Positions 6,273 through 13,606 of a DNA stretch of 13,695 bases are shown here, piece by piece (within the stretch, counting starts at the first letter, position 1; each line of letters starts with the position of its first letter). Source of the stretch: Streptosporangiaceae bacterium (GTDB lineage: Bacteria > Actinomycetota > Actinomycetes > Streptosporangiales > Streptosporangiaceae). The DNA is taken from NCBI GenBank assembly GCA_030041195.1, contig JASHOI010000296.1, forward strand, positions 1 through 13,695. Direction: 5' to 3'. A program made the position numbers and the translations under genes. The notes under the pieces are model-generated. The model searched no databases, was not told the DNA's origin, and saw only the letters and a list, made by a program, of their open reading frames with translations.

Positions 6273-7173
6273 CGCCGGTGACCAGCGCGCCGAACCCGTT
6301 CTCCCGCGCGGCCTGCAGGTCCTCCGAGTACTTGAGCACGGCCCCGGCGGTCTGCTCGGCCGAGTCCTCGTCGAGCTTCTCGGCACCGAGCATGTGCAGC
6401 GCCGCGGTCCAGCTGATCGCCTCGGCCACCCCGGGCGGCTTGGCGAGGTCCAGGCCGCGCAGCCGGGCCACGCCGTTCGCGACCTGCCCGGCCAGCGACG
6501 CGGCGGCCGCGGGGACCCGGCGCCGGATGATCTCGGCGACCCGGTCGATGCCCGGGTAGTCGATCCAGTGGTACAGGCAGCGGCGCTTCAGCGCGTCATG
6601 CAGGTCGCGGGTCCGGTTCGAGGTCAGCACCACCACCGGGGGGAACTTCGCCCGCATGGTGCCGAGCTCGGGGATGGTCACAGCGGACTCGGCCAGCAGC
6701 TCGAACAGGAACGCCTCGAACTCGTCGTCGCCCCGGTCGACCTCGTCGATCAGCAGCACCGCCGGGCGGGGGCCCGGGTGCTCGATCGCGGCGAGCAGCG
6801 GCCGGGCGAGCAGGTACTCCGGGCCGAACAGGTCCGCCTCGCGCGGTGTCTCGTGCCTGGCCTCGGCCAGCCGGATCGCCAGCAACTGCCGCGGGTAGTT
6901 CCACTCGTACAGCGCCTCGGCCGAGGTCAGGCCCTCGTAGCACTGCAGCCGGATCAGCGGCGTGTCGATCGCGCCGGCCAGCGCCTTCGCCGCCTCGGTC
7001 TTGCCGACGCCCGGCTCTCCCTCGAGCAGCAGCGGCTGGCCCATCCGCGCGGCCAGGAACAATGCGGTGCCCAGCGGCGGGTCGGCCAGGTAGTTCCCGG
7101 CGTCCAGCGCGCTCAGCAGCGAGTCCACGTCGGGCAGCTGCTCTGCCAGGCCGCTCATCCGGGATCGCACCAT
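6265..7173 (-). CDS. coxD: CoxD-like MoxR-family AAA+ ATPase
   Basis: A 302-residue single AAA+ domain. It has Walker A GEPGVGKT (52-59), Walker B VLLIDE (139-144) with VDRGDDEFEAF, sensor-1 TSN (184-186), the conserved LKRRC (about 195-199) and a C-terminal lid. In Oligotropha, CoxD is a membrane-associated chaperone-like ATPase that helps insert sulphur and copper into the CO dehydrogenase active site. It sits downstream of coxL and overlaps coxE, as expected. The start is uncertain: ATG 7173 (used here) and ATG 7158 are both without a clear ribosome-binding site. A tandem repeat lies directly upstream. A 106-bp gap separates it from coxL, so a separate promoter or processing site is possible. 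Confidence 0.92.
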   Translation of the reverse strand: MVRSRMSGLAEQLPDVDSLLSALDAGNYLADPPLGTALFLAARMGQPLLLEGEPGVGKTEAAKALAGAIDTPLIRLQCYEGLTSAEALYEWNYPRQLLAIRLAEARHETPREADLFGPEYLLARPLLAAIEHPGPRPAVLLIDEVDRGDDEFEAFLFELLAESAVTIPELGTMRAKFPPVVVLTSNRTRDLHDALKRRCLYHWIDYPGIDRVAEIIRRRVPAAAASLAGQVANGVARLRGLDLAKPPGVAEAISWTAALHMLGAEKLDEDSAEQTAGAVLKYSEDLQAARENGFGALVTGDG

Positions 7174-7174
7174 G

Positions 7175-7210
7175 GATCAGCGGTATCAGCTGTATCAGCT
7201 GTATCAGCGG
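7175..7210. repeat. Four-unit 9-bp tandem repeat before coxD
   Basis: The plus strand reads GATCAGCGG, TATCAGCTG, TATCAGCTG, TATCAGCGG in direct succession, so the two middle units are identical and the outer ones share the same last bases. It starts 2 bp from the coxD ATG in the coxL-coxD gap, where the ribosome-binding site would be expected. It could be an operator or a slippage-prone array that alters translation initiation. Confidence 0.75.
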
Positions 7211-7279
7211 GGTCACCGAAATTACGCATTCCTCCATGATGCTGCAGGCAGCGGGCTGCTCGGGTCACGGGACCGCCGG

Positions 7280-9646
7280 TCACGGGAACGCCAGGTCACT
7301 GCGCAGGGTGCGGCCCTGGATCGCGGTCCACACGCATCCCGGTGTCAGCGGCATGTCGGCGTGCCGCACCCCGAACGGCCGGAGCGCGTCGAGCACCGAG
7401 TTCACGATCGCGGGCGGCGAGCCCACGGTGGCCGACTCGCCGACGCCCTTGGCACCGATCGGGTGGTGCGGCGACGGCGTCACGGTCGCGCCGAGCTCCC
7501 ACGACGGGCATTCCATCGTGGTCGGCAGCAGGTAGTCCATGAACGAGCCGCCCAGGCAGTTGCCGTCGGTGTCGAACGCGATGACCTGCATCAGGGCCAT
7601 GCCGACCCCGTCGGCGAGCCCGCCGTGCACCTGGCCCTCGACGATCATCGGGTTGATCCGCACGCCGCAGTCGTCGACCGCGATGAACCGCCGGATCTCC
7701 ACCTGGCCGGTGCCCGGATCGACGTCGGTGACGCAGATGTACGCGCCGAACGGGTGGGTGAGGTTTGGCGGGTTGTACACGGTCTCCGCGTCGAGGTGGC
7801 CCTCGACGCCGTCGGGCAGCTCGAGCGCGCCGTGGGCGGCCATCGCGATCTCGGCGATGCCGCGCGCCTTCTCCGGGTCGCCGCGCACCTGCCACCGGCC
7901 GCCGGACCACTCCAGATCGTCGGGGGACACCTCGAGCATCGCCGACGCCACGATCTTCGCCCGCTCGCGGACCTTCCGCGCCACCACGGCGGCGGCCGCG
8001 CCGGACACCGGGGTCGACCGGGAGCCGTAGGTGCCGAGCCCGAACGGGGTCCGGTCGGTGTCCCCGTGCACCACGTCGACGTCGTCCGGGGACAGGCCCA
8101 GCTCCTGGGCCACGATCTGCGCGAACGTGGTCTCGTGCCCCTGGCCCTGGGTCTGGCAGGACACGCTGAGCACGGCCTTGCCGGTCGGGTGCATCCGCAG
8201 GCTGGCGCCGTCGGCCATGCCCAGCCCGAGGATGTCCATGTGCTTGCGCGGGCCGGCGCCGACGCCCTCGGTGAAGAAGCTGATCCCGATGCCCATGTAC
8301 TCGCCGCGATCCCGCTTCTCCGCCTGCTCGCGGCGCAGCTCCGGGTAGTCGGCGATGTCGAGCGCGACCTGCAGCGCCCGCGGGTAGTTGCCGGAGTCGT
8401 ACTCCCATCCGGTCGGGCAGGTGTACGGGAACTGCTCGGGGCGCAGCAGGTTCTTCATCCGTAGCTCGGCGGCGTCGATCCCGAGCTCGTGCGCGAGCAG
8501 GTCGACCATCCGCTCGACCAGGTACACCGCCTCGGTGATCCGGAACGAGCAGGAGTAGGCCACCCCGCCCGGCGACTTGTTCGTGTACACGCCGGTGACC
8601 TCGCAGTGCGCGGCCCGCAGGTCATAGGAACCGGTGAAGATGTGGAAGAACCCGGCCGGGAACTTCGACGGCTGCGCGCTGCCGTTGAACGCGCCGTGGT
8701 CGGCGAGCACCCGGGCCCGCAGGGCGAGGATCGTGCCGTCGGAGGTCGCGGCGATCTCGCCGTGCATGTGGTAATCCCGCGCGAACGTCGTCGACATCAG
8801 GTTCTCGGACCGGTCCTCGACCCACTTGACCGGCTTGCCGGTGAGCATGGCGCCGATGATCGCGCACAGGTACCCAGGGTAGATCGGCACCTTGTTGCCG
8901 AACCCGCCGCCGATGTCCGGCGAGATGATCCGGATCTTGTGCTCGGGCAGGCCGAGAATGAGCGCGTAGAGCGTCCGGTGCGCGTGCGGGGCCTGGCTGG
9001 TGGTCCACACCGTGAGCTGGCCGGTGACGTCGTTGAAGTCGGCAACGGCGCCGCAGGTCTCCAGCGGCGCCGGGTGCGACCGCGGGTAGAGCATGTCCTG
9101 GGCGACGACGACGTCGGCGTTGGCGAACGCCGCGTCGGTGGCCGCCTTGTCGCCCGCCTCCCAGTCGAAGATGTGGTTGTCCTGCTTGCCCGCGAGGTCG
9201 TCGCGGATCACCGGGGCTCCCGGGTCGAGCGCCCTGGTGGCGTCGATCACCGGCGGAAGCTGCTCGTACTCGACGTTGATGAGCTCGATTGCGTCCCGCG
9301 CCGAGTACCTGTCCTCGGCGACGACGAACGCGACCTCCTGTCCCTGGAACCGCACCTTGTCGGTGGCCAGCACGGCCTGCACGTCCTGAGACAGCGTCGG
9401 CATCCAGGCGAGCCCGCGCTGCTCGAGCATCTCCCCGGTGATGACGGCCTTGACCCGGGGATGGGCCTCGGCGGCCAGGGTGTCGATCGAGACGATCCTG
9501 GCGTGCGCCAGCGGGCTGCGCAGCACCGCGCCGTGCAGCATGCCGGGAAGCTGGATGTCGTCGGTGAAGTTGCCCTGGCCGCGCACGAAGCGCGCGTCCT
9601 CCTTGCGCCTGACCGGCCCGTACGCTGTGTTTTCCGGCTCGGTCAT
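7280..9646 (-). CDS. coxL: Aerobic CO dehydrogenase large subunit, form I
   Basis: A 788-residue molybdopterin subunit of the xanthine-oxidase family. The active-site loop reads AYSCSFR with Cys at about residue 366, which fits the form I CO dehydrogenase pattern AYxCSFR; form II proteins have AYRGAGR. That Cys binds the copper of the Mo-S-Cu centre. Other cofactor motifs are GGGFGNK at about 245, QGQGHETTF in the molybdopterin region, and GVGES with the catalytic Glu at about 737. The enzyme oxidises CO with water to CO2 and feeds electrons to the quinone pool. The ATG at 9646 overlaps the coxS stop (ATGA), so the open frame further upstream is rejected. Length is normal. High-affinity scavenging of trace CO is inferred from form I. 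Confidence 0.97.
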   Translation of the reverse strand: MTEPENTAYGPVRRKEDARFVRGQGNFTDDIQLPGMLHGAVLRSPLAHARIVSIDTLAAEAHPRVKAVITGEMLEQRGLAWMPTLSQDVQAVLATDKVRFQGQEVAFVVAEDRYSARDAIELINVEYEQLPPVIDATRALDPGAPVIRDDLAGKQDNHIFDWEAGDKAATDAAFANADVVVAQDMLYPRSHPAPLETCGAVADFNDVTGQLTVWTTSQAPHAHRTLYALILGLPEHKIRIISPDIGGGFGNKVPIYPGYLCAIIGAMLTGKPVKWVEDRSENLMSTTFARDYHMHGEIAATSDGTILALRARVLADHGAFNGSAQPSKFPAGFFHIFTGSYDLRAAHCEVTGVYTNKSPGGVAYSCSFRITEAVYLVERMVDLLAHELGIDAAELRMKNLLRPEQFPYTCPTGWEYDSGNYPRALQVALDIADYPELRREQAEKRDRGEYMGIGISFFTEGVGAGPRKHMDILGLGMADGASLRMHPTGKAVLSVSCQTQGQGHETTFAQIVAQELGLSPDDVDVVHGDTDRTPFGLGTYGSRSTPVSGAAAAVVARKVRERAKIVASAMLEVSPDDLEWSGGRWQVRGDPEKARGIAEIAMAAHGALELPDGVEGHLDAETVYNPPNLTHPFGAYICVTDVDPGTGQVEIRRFIAVDDCGVRINPMIVEGQVHGGLADGVGMALMQVIAFDTDGNCLGGSFMDYLLPTTMECPSWELGATVTPSPHHPIGAKGVGESATVGSPPAIVNSVLDALRPFGVRHADMPLTPGCVWTAIQGRTLRSDLAFP

Positions 9647-10152
9647 TTGTCGCCCCCGTGCTTGCTCGCCCAGAGCACCGACCGGACGATGTTCTCGTAC
9701 CCGGTGCACCGGCAGATCTGCCCGGACAGCGCCTCACGGATCTCCGCCGGCGAAGGGTCCGGGTTGTGATCCAGCAGCCACCGCGAGGTCAGCATCATTC
9801 CCGGGGTGCAGAACCCGCACTGCAGCCCGTGACACTCGGCGAAGCCCTGCTGGACCGGGTCGAGCTCCCCCCCACCCGCCTCCCCTTCCCCCTTCATGGC
9901 CAGACCCTCCACGGTCGTCACCCGGTGCCCGTCCGCCATGGCCGCGAGCACGGTGCAGGACTTCACCGGTATGCCCCCGCCCGCCTCCCCTGCCCGCTTC
10001 ATCAGCACCACGCAGGCCCCGCAGTTCGACGTGTCGCAGCCCCAGTGCGAGCCGGTGAGGCCCAGGTCGTCCCGCAGGAAGTGGATCAGCAGCAGCCGCG
10101 GCTCGACCTCGCGCGCGTAGTCGGCGCCGTTGACGTTCACCGTTATCTGCAT
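9643..10152 (-). CDS. coxS: CO dehydrogenase small subunit, 2x[2Fe-2S]
   Basis: A 169-residue protein with a plant-ferredoxin-type cluster (Cys 39, 44, 47, 66) and an all-helical second cluster (CGFC 112/115 and CRC 147/149). It carries electrons from the molybdenum centre in CoxL to FAD in CoxM. The ATG at 10152 follows GAGGCGG and overlaps the end of coxM by 10 bp; its TGA overlaps the coxL ATG. Two loops are enlarged by near-identical inserts, MKRAGEAGGG (51-60) and MKGEGEAGGG (86-95), where family members usually have a short turn. All eight cluster Cys are kept, so the protein should be functional. Confidence 0.96.
   Translation of the reverse strand: MQITVNVNGADYAREVEPRLLLIHFLRDDLGLTGSHWGCDTSNCGACVVLMKRAGEAGGGIPVKSCTVLAAMADGHRVTTVEGLAMKGEGEAGGGELDPVQQGFAECHGLQCGFCTPGMMLTSRWLLDHNPDPSPAEIREALSGQICRCTGYENIVRSVLWASKHGGDK
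9868..9897 (-). repeat. 30-bp G-tract repeat, copy 2, inside coxS
   Basis: On the minus strand it encodes MKGEGEAGGG and matches the copy at 9973-10002 at 26 of 30 positions. It holds four G runs (5, 4, 3 and, extending to 9867, 7 bases) with loops of 1-4 nt, a classical G-quadruplex pattern on the coding strand and so in the mRNA. Confidence 0.8.
9973..10002 (-). repeat. 30-bp G-tract repeat, copy 1, inside coxS
   Basis: On the minus strand it encodes MKRAGEAGGG and is in the same reading frame as the second copy, 105 bp away. Its G runs of 3, 4, 3 and 5 also fit a G-quadruplex pattern. The shared core GGAGGCGGGC also occurs at 10166-10175 in the Gly-rich tail of coxM. Confidence 0.8.
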
Positions 10153-11066
10153 CGACCCGCCTCTTGCCCGCCTCCGGCACCCCGGCCGCCGCCCCATTCC
10201 GCCTTCGCCGCCCGGCGTACGGCGCGGCGCAGCGCCCGCACGGTGAGCTCCCTGGCCAGGTGCCGCTTGTAGTCGGCGGGGCCGCGCTGATCCGAGCTCG
10301 GGTTGCAGTGCTCGGCGGCGAGCCTGCCCGCCTCGGCGAAGCTCTCCTCGGTGGCCGGAGCGCCGCGCAGGAAGTCCTCGGCCTCGGCCGCGGCGAAATG
10401 CCGCGCGCCCACCGCGCTGAGGCCGAGCCCGGCGTCGATGATCGTCTCTCCCTCCAGCCAGACCGCGGCCGCGGCCGCGGCGATCGGCCAGTCGCCCACC
10501 CTGCGCCCCACCTTCTCGTAGGCGCTGCCGCCGCCGGGCCTGATCGCGATGCTGATCTCGGTCAGCAGCTCGCCCGGGGCCACGACGGTCTCGTAGGGCC
10601 CGGTGTGGAACTCCCGCGCCGACGCGGTCCTGACGCCGTCCGGGCCGCGGATGGTCATGCTGGCCTTCAGCGCCGCGAACGTCGCGGACAGGTCCTCGGA
10701 CGGGTCGGCCTGGCACAGCGACCCGCCGATCGTGCCCCAGTTGCGCACCACCGGGTCGGCGATGACCCGCTCGGCGTCGTGCAGGATCGCGAAGTGCTCA
10801 CCGGCGACCGCCGAGTCGAGCAGGTGCGCGTGCCGGGTCAGCGCGCCGATCCGCAGCTTGCCATCGGTCACGCCGATGTAGGAGAGCTCGGTCAGCCCGT
10901 TGATGTCGATCAGCGTCTCCGGCTGCACCAGCCGGAGCTTCATCATCGGGATCAGGCTGTGCCCGCCGGCCAGGATGCGGGCCTCCGGGCCGAACCTGGC
11001 CAGCAGCGCGAGCGCATGCTCGACGCTGGTTGCCCTCTCGTACTCCACGTACGCCGGAACCTGCAC
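10143..11066 (-). CDS. coxM: CO dehydrogenase medium (FAD) subunit
   Basis: A 307-residue FAD-binding subunit of the CO dehydrogenase/xanthine dehydrogenase family. The FAD motifs are AGGHS (33-37) and TIGGS (112-116), matching AGGHS and TIGGD of Oligotropha CoxM. It takes electrons from CoxS and passes them to quinone. The GTG at 11066 (VQVPAYVEYERA) is preferred over the GTG at 11090 because GAGGGAGG lies 4 nt before it; the longer form has no ribosome-binding site. The C-terminus has a Gly-rich tail (EWGGGRGAGGGQEAGRCR) related in sequence to the inserts in coxS. It is the first gene of coxMSLDE and is divergent from the LysR gene. Confidence 0.95.
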   Translation of the reverse strand: MQVPAYVEYERATSVEHALALLARFGPEARILAGGHSLIPMMKLRLVQPETLIDINGLTELSYIGVTDGKLRIGALTRHAHLLDSAVAGEHFAILHDAERVIADPVVRNWGTIGGSLCQADPSEDLSATFAALKASMTIRGPDGVRTASAREFHTGPYETVVAPGELLTEISIAIRPGGGSAYEKVGRRVGDWPIAAAAAAVWLEGETIIDAGLGLSAVGARHFAAAEAEDFLRGAPATEESFAEAGRLAAEHCNPSSDQRGPADYKRHLARELTVRALRRAVRRAAKAEWGGGRGAGGGQEAGRCR

Positions 11067-11098
11067 GCGCCCTCCCTCGTGCCTCGGCACGCGTCATG

Positions 11099-11104
11099 AG
11101 TTTA
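11099..11104 (-). promoter_or_regulatory. Candidate -10 box of the coxM promoter
   Basis: TAAACT on the minus strand (TAnnnT) lies 32 nt upstream of the coxM GTG, leaving room for a short leader with the GAGGGAGG ribosome-binding site. No TTGAC-like -35 is present at 16-19 bp, which would fit an activator-dependent promoter. Confidence 0.45.
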
Positions 11105-11197
11105 CGGTCCGCTCGCGGAAGTGGCCGAACGTGACTCCGGGGCGGGCGGCCGCCGTGCGGACACCACGCCCCGGGAGCGGGAGCTGCTGAGTACGAT

Positions 11198-11218
11198 TTC
11201 ACCGGTATTAGCCGTGAA
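11198..11218. promoter_or_regulatory. Candidate LysR binding dyad TTCAC-N11-GTGAA
   Basis: TTCAC (11198-11202) and GTGAA (11214-11218) form a perfect 5-bp dyad separated by 11 bp of AT-richer sequence, in a very GC-rich divergent region. It is about 94 bp upstream of the candidate coxM -10 and about 95 bp upstream of the LysR ATG, a usual distance for a LysR recognition site. LysR autoregulation and coxM activation are inferred. Confidence 0.45.
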
Positions 11219-11312
11219 TCCGGATGACCCGGGCACGCGGACGGGGCGAGGGCGGCCCCTCCGCCGCTCGTCGTGCCGGCCAGCAGCGGCGCTGCGTGAT
11301 ACTGGGAATGTC

Positions 11313-12260
11313 ATGACGCTGACGCAGCTCAACGCCTTCGTCCTGGTGGCTCGCCTCGGCTCGGTGACCGCCGCCGCGAACGCGCTCGGGGTCAGCGAGT
11401 CGGCCGTGTCCCAGGCGCTGTCCGCGCTGCGCCTGCACCTCGGCGACCAGCTGGTGAGCCGCGGCCCCACGGGCATGACGCTGACCGCGGGCGGCTCGCG
11501 GCTGCTGGCCACCGCGTCGCAGATCGTCGTGCTCGGCGCCGAGGCGCACGCCGCGGTACGCGCCGCGCAGGGCGCCCCGGAGCAGCTGCGGGTGGTCGCC
11601 ACGTCCACGCTCGCCGAGTTCGTGGTCAGCCCGCTGATGGAGGCGTTCACCCGGCGTTTCGCCGGCGCGGTGGAGGTATCCGCCGGGGTGGCGGTGACCA
11701 GCGAGATGGCGGTGCTGGTCGCGAACCGGCTGGCGGACGTGGCGATCGGCCAGGCGGTGACCCCCGACCCGGGCCTGCCGGTGGTGAGCGAGCCGATCTT
11801 CCGGTACCGCCTTGTCGTGGTCACGGCGGGCGAGTCCCGGCTGAAGGGCAACGCGCGGCAGTGGCGGTGGCTGGTGGATCCGGCCGGGACCGACCCGGAC
11901 AGCGACACCGGCCGGCTGCTGGCCGCGCTGCGGATACCGGACAGCCGGATCGGCGTGTTCCCCAACCAGACCGCCGCCTGGGCGGCGGCGGCCGACGGGG
12001 CGGGCGTGGCGCCGGCCGTTGAGCACCTGGTCACGCAGCAACTGCGCCGCGGCGAGCTCTCCCTGGCCGAGGTGCCAGGCACCCCGGTCGCCGGCTGCTG
12101 GCACGCGACGCTGCTCGAGCGGCAGAGCCGCAGCGCGGTCGCCAGCGCGCTGCGGCGCTTCCTGACCACCCCGGAGTCGATGCACCTGATGCGGTCGCCC
12201 GCCACCGGGGTCCCGCCGTCCCGGTTCCGGCCGCCCGTGTACGTCACGATCTGGAGCTGA
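11313..12260 (+). CDS. LysR-family regulator, probable CO dehydrogenase regulator
   Basis: A 315-residue LysR-type protein. Residues 1-59 are the winged helix-turn-helix (TQLNAFVLVARLGSVTAAAN, then SAVSQALSALR); from about 90 on is a periplasmic-binding-protein-like effector domain (RVVATSTLAEFVVSPLMEAF). The ATG at 11313 begins directly at the helix-turn-helix; the frame is open upstream but has no domain there. GGGA precedes the ATG weakly. It is divergent from coxMSL with 246 bp between them, the same arrangement as CutR, the LysR regulator needed for CO dehydrogenase expression in Mycobacterium sp. JC1. It may also act on the plus-strand genes downstream. The effector is unknown. Confidence 0.9.
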   Translation: MTLTQLNAFVLVARLGSVTAAANALGVSESAVSQALSALRLHLGDQLVSRGPTGMTLTAGGSRLLATASQIVVLGAEAHAAVRAAQGAPEQLRVVATSTLAEFVVSPLMEAFTRRFAGAVEVSAGVAVTSEMAVLVANRLADVAIGQAVTPDPGLPVVSEPIFRYRLVVVTAGESRLKGNARQWRWLVDPAGTDPDSDTGRLLAALRIPDSRIGVFPNQTAAWAAAADGAGVAPAVEHLVTQQLRRGELSLAEVPGTPVAGCWHATLLERQSRSAVASALRRFLTTPESMHLMRSPATGVPPSRFRPPVYVTIWS

Positions 12261-12283
12261 CCGGCTCCGCAGGCCCCTCTTAA

Positions 12284-12306
12284 GCAAGCACTTATTCGTG
12301 GCTTGC
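12284..12306 (+). terminator. Stem-loop after the LysR gene
   Basis: GCAAGCAC (12284-12291) pairs with GTGGCTTGC (12298-12306) with one bulge and a TTATTC loop, 23 bp after the LysR stop. No T tract follows. It may end the LysR transcript and separate it from the downstream genes. Confidence 0.4.
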
Positions 12307-12394
12307 GGCGCAATCCCACGCGATGAATCATGGCCGTAGTTGTAACCGCGAGTAACGGGAGATTTACGGCTATCCGAAAACGGGAGCGTGCTGC

Positions 12395-12703
12395 ATGCGG
12401 ATAGAGTCCGACGGGCACAGCCGGGGTAACCCACGGCTGTACGAGCTTATCGAGCATGCGCCGAAAACCGGCAAGAGCCCAACCGTCTGGGCCTGGCCGG
12501 AACTGGTCGACTACCTCAAGATCGCCGGGCAGCCGGTGGCCGGGCCGTGGCCGCCGCATCAGGAGCCGCGGCCGGATCCCGACTACGAGTCGCTTCCCGT
12601 CGCGGTGCCCGACCCCGAATCGCCGGCCAGGGCCCCGGCGGAACGTCCCGCCGCGCCGCCACCGCAGGAGAGCACCGAACCCAGCCCGCCCGATCAGCGC
12701 TGA
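12395..12703 (+). CDS. Small proline-rich protein of unknown function
   Basis: A 102-residue protein that I do not recognise. Residues about 13-45 look folded (RLYELIEHAPKTG, then WAWPELVDYLKIAG, with several aromatics). The second half (from about 47) is rich in Pro, Glu and Ser and probably disordered. There is no signal peptide or membrane segment. Coding is supported by GGGAG 8 nt before the ATG, by strong G/C preference at third positions, and by a 24-bp gap to the next gene, which suggests one operon with the second CoxM-like gene. The 134 bp upstream is more AT-rich and may hold the promoter. It could be a partner or targeting factor of the downstream hydroxylase; nothing in the sequence proves this. 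Confidence 0.75.
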   Translation: MRIESDGHSRGNPRLYELIEHAPKTGKSPTVWAWPELVDYLKIAGQPVAGPWPPHQEPRPDPDYESLPVAVPDPESPARAPAERPAAPPPQESTEPSPPDQR

Positions 12704-12727
12704 CCAGCGGTTCACCTGGAGGGTTCT

Positions 12728-13603
12728 ATGTATCCGTCTCGGTTCCGCTACGAGGCACCGCAATCGCTCGACGAGGCGATCGGCCTGCTGCACGACGGCG
12801 GGGACTACGCGAAGGTGCTGGCCGGCGGCCAGAGCCTGGTCCCGCTGATGAAGCTGCGATTCGCCTCGCCGGACCTGGTCGTGGACATCAACAACGTCCC
12901 TGGCCTCGATTACCACCGTGCCGACCCCGACGGCACCCTGCACGTCGGCGCGCTCTGCCGGCACGTCGACCTGGAGCGCTCCGAACTGCTCAAGAGCTAC
13001 CAGCCGACCATGGCCGCCGCCGCGCCGCTGATCGCCGACCCGATCGTGCGGAACCGCGGCACGCTGGTGGGCTCGCTCTGCCACGCCGACCCCCAGGGCG
13101 ACTGGGCGTCGGTGGTGATGGCGCTCGGCGGCTCGGTCGTGGCCCGCGGGCCCGGCGGCAGCCGGACGATCCCGATCGCGGACTTCGTGACCGGCCCGTT
13201 CCAGAACGTGCTCGAGCCCGACGAGATCGCGGTCGAGGCGGTGATCCCGGCGGCCAAGGGCACACGGGCCGGCGGCTACCTCAAGCTCGAGCGCCGGGTT
13301 GGCGACTTCGCGACGGTCGGGGTGGCGGTCGCCGTGGAGACCTCCGGCGAGACCGTGACCCGGGCCGGGATCGCGCTGACCGGGGTCGGCGGCTCCACGA
13401 TCGACGCCAGCGCGGCCGCCGGCGCTCTGGTCGGCGGGCCGCTGACCGCCGAGAGCATCGGCCGGGCCGCCGATCTCGCGGCCGAGGCGGCCCGGCCCAG
13501 GACCGATCACCGCGGCAGCGCCGAGTACAAGCGGCACATGGTGCGCACGTTCGTCACGCGCATCCTCGGCCGCATCGAGCCGGCGCAGGAAAGGGCGGCC
13601 TGA
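12728..13603 (+). CDS. CoxM-like FAD-binding subunit of a second hydroxylase
   Basis: A 291-residue FAD-binding subunit of the xanthine dehydrogenase family, paralogous to the coxM in this window. The first FAD motif is AGGQS (32-36) instead of AGGHS, and the second reads TLVGS (112-116) within RNRGTLVGSLCHADPQGD instead of TIGGS. The C-terminal domain (RRVGDFATVGVAVAVE, then EYKRHMVRTFVTR) is complete, so it is a full-length gene. TGGAGGG lies 7 nt upstream of the ATG. The next gene begins 3 bp after its stop and looks like a [2Fe-2S] subunit, so the order M-S matches a molybdenum hydroxylase operon. The different motifs suggest a substrate other than CO; the actual substrate cannot be read from this subunit. 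Confidence 0.93.
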   Translation: MYPSRFRYEAPQSLDEAIGLLHDGGDYAKVLAGGQSLVPLMKLRFASPDLVVDINNVPGLDYHRADPDGTLHVGALCRHVDLERSELLKSYQPTMAAAAPLIADPIVRNRGTLVGSLCHADPQGDWASVVMALGGSVVARGPGGSRTIPIADFVTGPFQNVLEPDEIAVEAVIPAAKGTRAGGYLKLERRVGDFATVGVAVAVETSGETVTRAGIALTGVGGSTIDASAAAGALVGGPLTAESIGRAADLAAEAARPRTDHRGSAEYKRHMVRTFVTRILGRIEPAQERAA

Positions 13604-13606
13604 CCC

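Noticed and set aside
6273..6386. N-terminal extension of coxE by 38 codons
   Set aside because: It overlaps the coxD coding region in another frame, is Arg/Pro/Ser-rich shadow sequence and has no homology to CoxE; the ATG at 6272 fits better.
7175..7210. Tandem array considered as a CRISPR
   Set aside because: Units are 9 bp with no spacers; there are no cas genes in the window.
7263..7287. Repeat of GGTCACGGGA around the coxL stop codon
   Set aside because: Two 10-bp copies only, partly within coding sequence, with no dyad or link to a regulator.
9647..9709. N-terminal extension of coxL by 21 codons
   Set aside because: It lies within coxS in another frame; the ATG overlapping the coxS stop begins the normal family N-terminus.
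11102..13537. 811-codon open frame on the minus strand opposite the LysR, proline-rich and second coxM-like genes
   Set aside because: It is antisense to three well-supported genes, has no recognisable domain and a composition typical of complementary frames in GC-rich DNA.
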